Position numbers and translations under genes: made by a program. A stretch of 64,000 nucleotides of DNA, taken from positions 1 to 64,000 of the forward strand of contig JAEZVA010000018.1 of the NCBI GenBank assembly GCA_023443315.1, in the 5' to 3' direction. This stretch comes from Bacillota bacterium (GTDB lineage Bacteria > Bacillota > Clostridia > Oscillospirales > Ruminococcaceae). Every line of letters begins with the position of its first letter. Within the stretch, counting starts at the first letter, position 1. Below the pieces are notes generated by a model. It was not told the origin of the DNA. It did no database searches and saw nothing but the letters and a program-made list of their open reading frames with translations. Shown here in pieces: positions 26,838 through 32,983 of the stretch.

Positions 26838-27374
26838 TCATTCCAACCCGATAGTATTTATGTAATTCACTAACGGCTCTATTTGGGTACTCTTTGAATA
26901 ATCATAAGAGTTTTGGATCGCATCCATAGTGCCATGCTCAACAGCTGATTTGTTTATTTTTAGTTTTAAAACAGTTTTTAGGGTTGTCATCATCAGTCTA
27001 TCTGCACCATTCATCCTCGCATAATTTATTCCGCTTTGAAAATAGAAAAATGCGATATTCATGCCTTGGGGGAGATTGTCTTTTCTAAATCTTTCAATCT
27101 CCTCTGGAATGGGAGCAGTTGCACCGGTAGCAAATACGATAATCTTTTTATTTTTGAGAGAGGCGACATGGTCATTAATGAATTTGATTCCATTAATTCT
27201 ACCGGCATGTATGCCGCCGCCAAGTATTAAGACATCGTAGCGTACCAGTTCCGCGATGTTAAAATTCTCCAAACAAACGATATCACAATGCAACGCTTCG
27301 GCAATCCATCCGGCATATCTTTCGGTAAAACCAGTTCTGGATTTATATACTACAATTATTTTTTTATCGACCAT
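26838..27374 (-). CDS. Flavodoxin-domain protein
   Basis: A 178-residue protein of the Flavodoxin_5/HemG-like type. It starts KKIIVVYKSRTGFTERYAGWIAEAL, the FMN phosphate-binding loop (S/T-x-T-G-x-T pattern), and continues with YDVLILGGGIHAGRING and IIVFATGATAP, which line the flavin. It probably carries FMN and transfers electrons; some relatives are protoporphyrinogen oxidases, but no haem gene is near. AAGGAG precedes the ATG. It lies downstream of the tRNA-Arg terminator and is AT-rich like the neighbouring phosphotransferase. Confidence 0.85.
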   Translation of the reverse strand: MVDKKIIVVYKSRTGFTERYAGWIAEALHCDIVCLENFNIAELVRYDVLILGGGIHAGRINGIKFINDHVASLKNKKIIVFATGATAPIPEEIERFRKDNLPQGMNIAFFYFQSGINYARMNGADRLMMTTLKTVLKLKINKSAVEHGTMDAIQNSYDYSKSTQIEPLVNYINTIGLE

Positions 27375-27447
27375 CTAGTTTTCTCCTTTTATAGTAGTTC
27401 GTTTCATTTTAACACAGAGCAAAATAGAAGTCGATCTATTCACAAAT

Positions 27448-27488
27448 AAAAAGGCATAGCTTTCCTTAATGGAAAACTATGCCTTTTT
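27448..27488 (-). terminator. tRNA-Arg terminator
   Basis: AAAAAGGCATAG (27448-27459) pairs with CTATGCCTTTTT (27477-27488). Read leftward the stem ends in a T-run immediately after the tRNA 3' end. Confidence 0.85.
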
Positions 27489-27564
27489 GGCGCGCCCGAA
27501 GGGACTCGAACCCCTGACCTACTGGTTCGTAGCCAGTCACTCTATCCAGCTGAGCTACGAGCGC
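27488..27564 (-). tRNA. tRNA-Arg (anticodon ACG)
   Basis: The complement folds as a full 77-nt tRNA: acceptor GCGCTCG/CGGGCGC, D-arm GCTC/GAGT, anticodon stem ACTGG/CCAGT enclosing the loop CTACGAA (anticodon ACG, read as ICG after editing), T-arm AGGGG-TTCGAGT-CCCTT, discriminator G and an encoded CCA. The ACG tRNA reads CGU, CGC and CGA codons. Confidence 0.97.
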
Positions 27565-27590
27565 AACTATTTGCTGCAATCAGCCTTACT

Positions 27591-27619
27591 ATAATATCAC
27601 GCATTGTGGCGGTTGTCAA
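27591..27619 (-). promoter_or_regulatory. tRNA-Arg promoter
   Basis: On the minus strand TTGACA (27619-27614) and TATTAT (27596-27591) are spaced by 17 bp, about 27 bp before the tRNA 5' end. Confidence 0.8.
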
Positions 27620-27750
27620 CTATTTTGCATGCGGTTTATCGCAAATGTATTGTCAAAGATAGTGAAGGTTAAAATGCGCTTACTGTCCGTTTTTTCGTAC
27701 ACACATCTTACTATAATAAGGATAACACAAACGAGAAAGAGGTGTTTTGG

Positions 27751-27876
27751 ATGGACTACAAGATGAAGTACGTAGGCGGCCATATCGAGGTGTACGATGA
27801 GGAAGGCAACTTTTTGTTTTCCGCCGACACCGAGGCAGAGGCCATGACCGAGCTGCGCGAAATAAAAGCCGCGTAG
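27751..27876 (+). CDS. Small acidic protein of 41 residues, unknown function
   Basis: The frame starts MDYKMKYVGGHIEVYDEEG and ends ELREIKAA. It is preceded by AAGAGGTG and by a TATAAT box at 27712. The pattern of a beta-hairpin-like N-half (HIEVYDEEGNFLFSAD) and a helical C-half (TEAEAMTELREIKAA) and normal codon use suggest a real small protein. I do not recognise a named family. Confidence 0.6.
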   Translation: MDYKMKYVGGHIEVYDEEGNFLFSADTEAEAMTELREIKAA

Positions 27877-27918
27877 GAGACAGCAAAACGTAATATAAGA
27901 CGAAAGGATGGGATCCCG

Positions 27919-28089
27919 TTGACGGCATATCACCTGTATACTCGTACAAAACCTGTGCGTTGGTACGATCCGTTTCGGCTAGACAGCACCCCACCGCAAA
28001 GTGAATCAGAAAAACAGGTAACGGAAGTTAAGGTTCGCATATATCCGTTGTCAAATACAAAGTTCATAAGTGCCGAGCGTTCGGCATAA
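27919..28089 (+). CDS. Possible small protein of 56 residues (TTG start)
   Basis: A frame starting at TTG 27919 after AAAGGATGGG encodes MTAYHLYTRTKPVRWYDPF and ends FISAERSA. It lies 42 bp after the 41-residue gene and could be cotranscribed with it. Only the ribosome binding site and spacing support it; no family is recognised. Confidence 0.35.
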   Translation: MTAYHLYTRTKPVRWYDPFRLDSTPPQSESEKQVTEVKVRIYPLSNTKFISAERSA

Positions 28090-28146
28090 TGTCTTAATAA
28101 ACAAAGAAATACAATCCAAAACTTGGCGCAACAGATATTGCAAAAG

Positions 28147-28183
28147 AAATAAACATTGTTTACAATATAAACAATGTTTATTT
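28147..28183. promoter_or_regulatory. TetR-type operator, perfect 15-bp arms
   Basis: AAATAAACATTGTTT (28147-28161) and AAACAATGTTTATTT (28169-28183) form a perfect inverted repeat around ACAATAT, ending 17 bp before the TetR start codon. Placement fits autoregulation of the TetR-flavodoxin-FMN-binding unit. Confidence 0.8.
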
Positions 28184-28200
28184 TGTTGGGAGAGATGTGG

Positions 28201-28818
28201 ATGGATACCCGCGAGCTGCGCAGGCAGCAGGTCGCGCAGCGCTTTGTGGATTGTACCTGCAAGGTGATAGAGCAGGAGGGTGTAACTGGGCTGAATGTGC
28301 GCAAGGTGGCGCAGATGGCGGGCTACCACAGCTCGACCATCTACCTGTACTTTGCAGATTTTCCGCACCTTATCGTTGCAGCCGCAATGCAATTTTTAGA
28401 CCGGTATGCAGCGTATCTGGATGCAAACGTGCCGGAGCAGGAGAACGCGCTGGACTGCTATCTGCGATGTATGGCGCGGTTTTGTGAATTTTCGGTCGCA
28501 AACCCCAATATCTTTTCTGCGCTGTTTGTAGACAGCTACGGGGATATCCCGCCTGAACAGGTATACGAGCAGTTTGTTCAAAGCGCGCTGTTACAAGACC
28601 ATATCAGGGTTCTTAGCGAGCTTGCGGCAGAGCTTGGGCTTTCGCAGGAAACGGCAAAGCAACTGGGTGACGCGGTGATGTCGCTTTGTATCGGCAGCAT
28701 TTTGGCGCTTACCCGCCATCGAAGCCAGTTGCCCCCCGACCTTATGGTCGAAAAAACAATGCAATCGGTACGCGGTCTAATTGTCTATTATTCAAATCAA
28801 CAGCAGGGGAGCCTGTAA
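28201..28818 (+). CDS. TetR-family transcriptional regulator
   Basis: A 205-residue repressor-type protein. The N-terminal helix-turn-helix is RFVDCTCKVIEQEGVTGLNVRKVAQMAGYHSSTIYLYFADFPHL in outline (residues about 10-55), followed by an all-helical ligand domain. The ATG at 28201 lies 6 nt after GGGAGAG; the upstream in-frame ATGs would place translation inside the operator. It heads a probable operon with a flavodoxin (40 bp downstream) and an FMN-binding protein. The inducer is unknown, possibly a redox-active compound given the neighbours. Confidence 0.9.
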   Translation: MDTRELRRQQVAQRFVDCTCKVIEQEGVTGLNVRKVAQMAGYHSSTIYLYFADFPHLIVAAAMQFLDRYAAYLDANVPEQENALDCYLRCMARFCEFSVANPNIFSALFVDSYGDIPPEQVYEQFVQSALLQDHIRVLSELAAELGLSQETAKQLGDAVMSLCIGSILALTRHRSQLPPDLMVEKTMQSVRGLIVYYSNQQQGSL

Positions 28819-28858
28819 CGATTATTGTCTGACATCATTTGAAAGGAAGCTAAGGATT

Positions 28859-29320
28859 ATGAATGTTTGTTTATTGGTCTATTCCCAAACCGGCAATACC
28901 ATGTCGGTGGCACAAGCGGCGGTAAAAATGCTTCAGGAGGCAGGTCATACCGCAGAGATTATCCCCGTAGAGACAGTAGGAGAGGTTAAGCCGCCCGAAA
29001 AGCCGGAGATAAAACCCCTGCCCGACCTAAGCGGCTACGAGGCTGTAATCCTCGCGTCCCCCGTTCAGGCGTTTTCACTCAGCGCACCCATGAGCGCCTG
29101 CCTTGCCACCATCGGCGGGCTGTCGGGCAAAAAGGTGGGACTGTTTGTGACACAACATCTCAAGCACGCGTGGCTTGGGGGGAACCATGCCATCCGCCAG
29201 ATGAAAGCGCCGTGTCAGGCCGCGGGTGCTGAGGTCTACGCAACGGGAATCATTCACTGGTCAAGCCCCAAGCGGGAAGCGCAGATTGCATCACTCTGCC
29301 AATCGCTTGCCGCGCTATAG
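28859..29320 (+). CDS. Flavodoxin-family protein
   Basis: A 153-residue flavodoxin-like protein with the FMN phosphate loop VYSQTGNTMSVAQAA near residues 8-22, a Pro/Glu/Lys-rich loop (about 45-58), YEAVILASPVQAFSL and KVGLFVTQHL. Flavodoxins are one-electron or two-electron carriers in the cytoplasm. The start at 28859 follows GAAAGGAAG. It is flanked by a TetR gene and an FMN-binding membrane protein, so an electron path from cytoplasm to cell surface is conceivable but unproven. Confidence 0.88.
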   Translation: MNVCLLVYSQTGNTMSVAQAAVKMLQEAGHTAEIIPVETVGEVKPPEKPEIKPLPDLSGYEAVILASPVQAFSLSAPMSACLATIGGLSGKKVGLFVTQHLKHAWLGGNHAIRQMKAPCQAAGAEVYATGIIHWSSPKREAQIASLCQSLAAL

Positions 29321-29339
29321 TAGAGGAAGTGCAACCAGA

Positions 29340-29750
29340 ATGAAAACGAAAAAGCGTCTCGCGATAGTCTTGGTTGTAATTATCAGTGTACCTGTGGTAC
29401 TGGTCACCGCTGTTCTACTTATTGGTCAGCAGCTAGACAAAGGGCTGGCATCCTTTGATGAGATTGTGCTGACCGACCCCGATTTAAGCAGGATACCGGA
29501 CGGGGTATATCCTGGCAGCTTTAAGCAGATGCCCATAGCGGTTGAAGTAGAGGTAACGGTTACGAATCATGCCATAACAGATATTCGGCTGCTCAAGCAT
29601 GACAATGGGATGGGTGGGGACGCAGAAACGATTCCTGCGCAAGTTGTCGCAGCACAATCGGTAGAAGAAATTGACGCCGTCTCTGGTGCCACATACAGCA
29701 GCAAAGGGATTTTAAAGGCGATTGATAATGCGTTAAGTAACGTAACATAG
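29340..29750 (+). CDS. Membrane-anchored FMN-binding (flavinylated) protein
   Basis: A 136-residue protein with one N-terminal TM helix (about residues 7-30) and an FMN_bind domain like those of NqrC, RnfG and extracellular PplA-type carriers. The motif VSGATYSSKG at residues 114-123 carries Thr118 where ApbE would attach FMN covalently. Topology predicts the flavin outside the membrane. The start follows AGAGGAAG, 19 bp after the flavodoxin stop. No apbE gene is in the window. It is followed by a very strong terminator. Confidence 0.85.
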   Translation: MKTKKRLAIVLVVIISVPVVLVTAVLLIGQQLDKGLASFDEIVLTDPDLSRIPDGVYPGSFKQMPIAVEVEVTVTNHAITDIRLLKHDNGMGGDAETIPAQVVAAQSVEEIDAVSGATYSSKGILKAIDNALSNVT

Positions 29751-29766
29751 TCGATTACACAAAAGC

Positions 29767-29816
29767 AAAACCGCCCCGCATCCCTTCGAAAAAACGAAGG
29801 GATGCGGGGCGGTTTT
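29767..29816. terminator. Bidirectional terminator, perfect 22-bp stem
   Basis: A 22-bp perfect stem (29767-29788 with 29795-29816) has an AAAAAA loop and AAAA/TTTT ends. It separates the rightward flavin operon from the leftward ABC-2 operon. Confidence 0.92.
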
Positions 29817-29823
29817 AGCTGTG

Positions 29824-30450
29824 TTACAGTTCCTTTTTTGTGAAGATTCGCACCGAGATAAGATACGACATTACAACCACCCCGACAACAAAGAAGGGGG
29901 AGAGGGTCGCAAGAATGCGTAGTACATTATCATCGGGTGTGGGTAGACCCGACTTTGAAAAGAACAAAAGAAGCACAGAGGGTAAAACGAATACTGCAAT
30001 CATTACAAGACGTGCCTTTTCTACGCCAAAACGGTAGATGAGCGGGATGAAGATGCTCATCATCATCAGTGCAGCACCAAGCATTGCAAGCTGCATTAGT
30101 AGGGTTTGCCCTGTAATGAACGCTTCCTGTTTGTAGATCATGACGCCAAAGGTCAGGATAAGGGAAAGAACCGCACCCAAAAGAGAAAGAACAAGCCCCA
30201 GCAGGTATTTTGCCAGCACCGTTTCAGAGCGCGTAATCGGCATCGTCAGTCCATAGGCATCCCATTTTGCCTGAGCGTCATACGCAAACGCCGTTAAAAC
30301 CATCATCGTAAAGTATATGCTTGTAATAAACATAACGAATGTGTTATCGTCCGTCGTAACACTAAACACCATAAAAACCGCGACTAAGAGCAGAATTGTT
30401 CGCAGGCTTTTTTTGCATACCAGCAAATCCTTAATTATCAGTCCCAGCAT
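29824..30450 (-). CDS. ABC-2 type transporter permease
   Basis: A 208-residue membrane protein with about six TM helices of the ABC2_membrane_5 type (start MLGLIIKDLLVCKKSLRTIL, signature region KWDAYGLTMPITRSETVLAKYL). It is the third gene of a GntR-ATPase-permease operon of the ytrA/bcrA style, often induced by cell-wall-active peptides. It lies 2 bp after the ATPase stop. The substrate is unknown. Confidence 0.9.
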   Translation of the reverse strand: MLGLIIKDLLVCKKSLRTILLLVAVFMVFSVTTDDNTFVMFITSIYFTMMVLTAFAYDAQAKWDAYGLTMPITRSETVLAKYLLGLVLSLLGAVLSLILTFGVMIYKQEAFITGQTLLMQLAMLGAALMMMSIFIPLIYRFGVEKARLVMIAVFVLPSVLLLFFSKSGLPTPDDNVLRILATLSPFFVVGVVVMSYLISVRIFTKKEL

Positions 30451-30452
30451 GG

Positions 30453-31319
30453 CTACTTTACCCCCTTTGAATAAAACAGCATAATGTCATCGAGTGTGGC
30501 ATTGTCTACCGTAAGCTCGGGGTGGCGCGCTTTGAGCTGTCTGCGGTCGTTGGTTAATGCCTCGCAACCGAAGCTGTTCTTGCGCTTGGACACAACGTAG
30601 GACGAGTCAAGCCGGTCGCTCTGGTTCTCTGAGCATTTTGCCACACCGTAATGCTCTAGAATGCTGTCCTTTGTGTCTGAGAATAGGATCTTACCCGAGC
30701 TAATAAACGTAATATAATCCGCTACCTTTTCAAGGTCGGTCGTAATGTGCGACGACATCAAAACGGCGTGTGATTCATCCTGTATGAAGTCAAAGAACAC
30801 GTCTAATATCTCACTGCGCACCACGGGGTCCAGCCCGCTTGTTGCCTCATCTAGGATAAGCAGGCGAGGGTGATGCGACAGTGCCGCGGCGATGGAAAGC
30901 TTCATCTTCATGCCCCGCGAATAGTCCTTTATCACCTTCGTGTCCGGCAGAGAAAACCGATCAAGATAGGCGCGGTACAGTCGGTCGTCCCACTGACCTT
31001 TGTAGATGCTGCGCAGGATGATGGCAATATCACGTGCGCACAGTGTTTCGTGAAAGCTGCTCTCGTCCAGCACCACGCCAAGCTGAGACTTAATCTCCTT
31101 TTCGTCCGTGATGTTATCCTGCCCGAAGACCCGTATGCTCCCTGCGAAACGCCGAACCAGGTTTAAAATCAGCTTGATTATGGTGGTTTTACCCGCCCCA
31201 TTCTCGCCGATTAGTCCCATAATAGAGCCTGCTGGCACTGAAAAGGTGACGTTGTCCAGCGCAAAGCCCGCATACTGCTTACACAGCCCTTGTATCTCCA
31301 AGATATTTTGATCGCTCAT
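30453..31319 (-). CDS. ABC transporter ATP-binding protein (YtrB/BcrA type)
   Basis: A 288-residue ATPase with Walker A GENGAGKTT near residue 38, a Q-loop region, degenerate signature YSRGMKMKL, Walker B LLILDEATSGLDP and switch His in LMSSHITTD. The C-terminal 70 residues form the regulatory extension seen in BcrA-like proteins. ATG follows GAGGAAT. It sits 6 bp after the GntR gene and just before the permease, so one export or signalling unit. Confidence 0.92.
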   Translation of the reverse strand: MSDQNILEIQGLCKQYAGFALDNVTFSVPAGSIMGLIGENGAGKTTIIKLILNLVRRFAGSIRVFGQDNITDEKEIKSQLGVVLDESSFHETLCARDIAIILRSIYKGQWDDRLYRAYLDRFSLPDTKVIKDYSRGMKMKLSIAAALSHHPRLLILDEATSGLDPVVRSEILDVFFDFIQDESHAVLMSSHITTDLEKVADYITFISSGKILFSDTKDSILEHYGVAKCSENQSDRLDSSYVVSKRKNSFGCEALTNDRRQLKARHPELTVDNATLDDIMLFYSKGVK

Positions 31320-31325
31320 GGTGTC

Positions 31326-31700
31326 TTATTCCTCCCCATATAAACATTGAATCATTTCGGTTAGCTGAAAAACGCTTAATCCCGCAATTTTTGCGGCGGA
31401 GATTGCCTTAGCAAGATGCCCTTCCACCGCCTTGAGCTGACCCTCACGAATCAGCTCGGTATTGTGCCTAGCAACAAAGCTGCCCTTGCCTGTGACCGAG
31501 GTAATTAGCCCCTCCCGCTCAAGCTCTTCATACGCGCGTTTGGTGGTGATCACGCTAATGCGCAGCTCCTTTGCAAGCAGGCGCATGGAAGGCAGCATAT
31601 CGCCCTCGTGCAGGGTGCCGTTTAGAATCATCCCCTTAATCTGTAAAACAATCTGCTCATAGATTGGCGTATCCCCGCTGTTGCTGATAATGATGTCCAC
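31326..31700 (-). CDS. GntR-family regulator, YtrA type
   Basis: A 124-residue short GntR protein: winged helix (about 10-75, with YEQIVLQIKGMILNGTL, LAKELRISVITTKRAYEELE and VTGKGSFVA) and a short C-terminal dimerisation helix pair without a ligand domain, the YtrA subfamily. The GTG start follows GGAGGTGACC. It is the first gene of the ABC-2 operon and probably represses it from the palindrome at 31724-31742. Confidence 0.9.
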   Translation of the reverse strand: MDIIISNSGDTPIYEQIVLQIKGMILNGTLHEGDMLPSMRLLAKELRISVITTKRAYEELEREGLITSVTGKGSFVARHNTELIREGQLKAVEGHLAKAISAAKIAGLSVFQLTEMIQCLYGEE

Positions 31701-31723
31701 CCGGTCACCTCCAAACCGATTAT

Positions 31724-31742
31724 TGTATATATACTATATACA
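31724..31742. promoter_or_regulatory. Operator-like palindrome of the GntR-ABC operon
   Basis: TGTATATA (31724-31731) and TATATACA (31735-31742) form a perfect 8-bp inverted repeat around TAC, about 24 bp before the GntR start. The sequence also supplies TATA-like -10 elements, so binding should block transcription. Confidence 0.65.
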
Positions 31743-31776
31743 CAATATAATCAGTTTAATCGCGTTTGTCAATATA

Positions 31777-31819
31777 AAAAAGAACCCTTGCGCAAAATTT
31801 TTTGCGCAAGGGTTCTTTT
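31777..31819 (-). terminator. Terminator of thpR
   Basis: AAAAGAACCCTTGCGC and its complement form a long stem closed by a short A/T loop. Read leftward it follows the thpR stop codon by about 10 bp; it works in both directions by symmetry. Confidence 0.85.
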
Positions 31820-31828
31820 ACGTACCGT

Positions 31829-32368
31829 TTAGGAAGAAAGCGTTTTTGTGTGGATGCGCGTATAGGTCAGCACCCCACCCACACGCTCGGACTTCATTAA
31901 GTCAATGCCGGTTATCGGCACAAGGATAACACCTGTTTGTCGCGCTAGCCCCTCGCGGTCAAATTCTGCAGGCAAGCGCAGCTCCCGCGCAAGCGTCAGG
32001 TGGGGTCGGTACTGTCGTATCTCCACCGAGGAGCCTGCCTGCGACAACCGTTCGCTTAACTGGTTGTAGACAGACAGCAGCGGCAAGCACCTGTTTACGC
32101 CCACCCAAAAGATCTCGCCGTTGTCGCGCGCAAAGCGTCCGACCCCGCTTAACTCCAGTGTAAACGGGTTTTCGTTTATCTGGTCTACCGCTTGTTTTAC
32201 ACTGTGCACACGCCGGGCGTCGATCTCACCCAAGAATACGAGGGTCAGGTGCAGGTTTTCCCGATGGGTAAAGCTGCCCCCGAGCGCAGCATCCTTTAAG
32301 GCATCGATGATACCACACAGCCGATTTTTGACCGCCTCGTCAAAGCGGATGGCAGTAAACAGTCGCAA
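31829..32368 (-). CDS. thpR: RNA 2',3'-cyclic phosphodiesterase ThpR
   Basis: A 179-residue 2H-phosphoesterase (LigT family). The two catalytic HxTx motifs are LHLTLVFLGEI near residue 40 and RPHLTLAREL near residue 126, with the length and spacing of the family. It hydrolyses 2',3'-cyclic phosphates on RNA ends in the cytoplasm. It stands alone, with its own terminator; the start is close to a GAGG-type sequence. Confidence 0.92.
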   Translation of the reverse strand: MRLFTAIRFDEAVKNRLCGIIDALKDAALGGSFTHRENLHLTLVFLGEIDARRVHSVKQAVDQINENPFTLELSGVGRFARDNGEIFWVGVNRCLPLLSVYNQLSERLSQAGSSVEIRQYRPHLTLARELRLPAEFDREGLARQTGVILVPITGIDLMKSERVGGVLTYTRIHTKTLSS

Positions 32369-32521
32369 GCGGCGCCCTCCTCTATGCTTGTTTCGTCACT
32401 TACAAAGCAGATAATCGCTCTAAAAAGCATTATAGCAAGCAGTAAGACTTTACGCAATTAAAACCATCGCATTACAAAAGCATCGCGCGACCTGCTCTTT
32501 GCTTTTTCTTACCCTAAGCAA

Positions 32522-32683
32522 CTATTTGTCGCCTCGGGTGTAGTTTTCGGCATAGGCATACACATCGTCGGGGGCGTTCATATTGTTTGCGCGCTGGCGG
32601 ATGGTCTCCTGCACATAGTCGGGGAGCGAAAAAAAGAAGTTTTGCAGGGCTTTGTCCTGCAACAGCAATTGATCAAGTGGCAT
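32522..32683 (-). CDS. Small hypothetical protein of 53 residues
   Basis: The minus-strand frame starts MPLDQLLLQDKALQNFFFSL and ends AYAENYTRGDK. A perfect AGAAGGAGATATTT site precedes the ATG. The central PDYVQETIRQRANN and DDVYAYAE pattern looks like a small helical protein that recurs in Clostridia, but I cannot name a family. Confidence 0.7.
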   Translation of the reverse strand: MPLDQLLLQDKALQNFFFSLPDYVQETIRQRANNMNAPDDVYAYAENYTRGDK

Positions 32684-32983
32684 AAATATCTCCTTCTCTG
32701 TTTACCGTTTTACGGCATGGGTTTATTTAATCCTACCATAGATAGCTTTCGCCGTTTTAAGTGTGAAATACGCGTAAATACCCATAACAAAAAATTTGAA
32801 AACAGATGAAATGCGCTGATTATTCTCGGAAAAAGCTTCAATAATAAGCGTATATAAATTGGACAAGCTTCATATATTTAGCTGGTGTCTGTCCGCTATC
32901 TGCCAAAATAGTAATGCTGACGGGATAAACAACCAAAAAGCAAAGCGGATAGTATGTGTGTTTGAAAAGAGAGGTGCCTTGTG
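32684..32983. other. Intergenic region of 300 bp before the surface-fibre locus
   Basis: AT-rich region separating the divergent 53-residue gene and the surface operon. I see no strong -35/-10 pair and no clear operator; TA-rich stretches near 32848 and 32871 are possible -10 elements. Confidence 0.4.
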
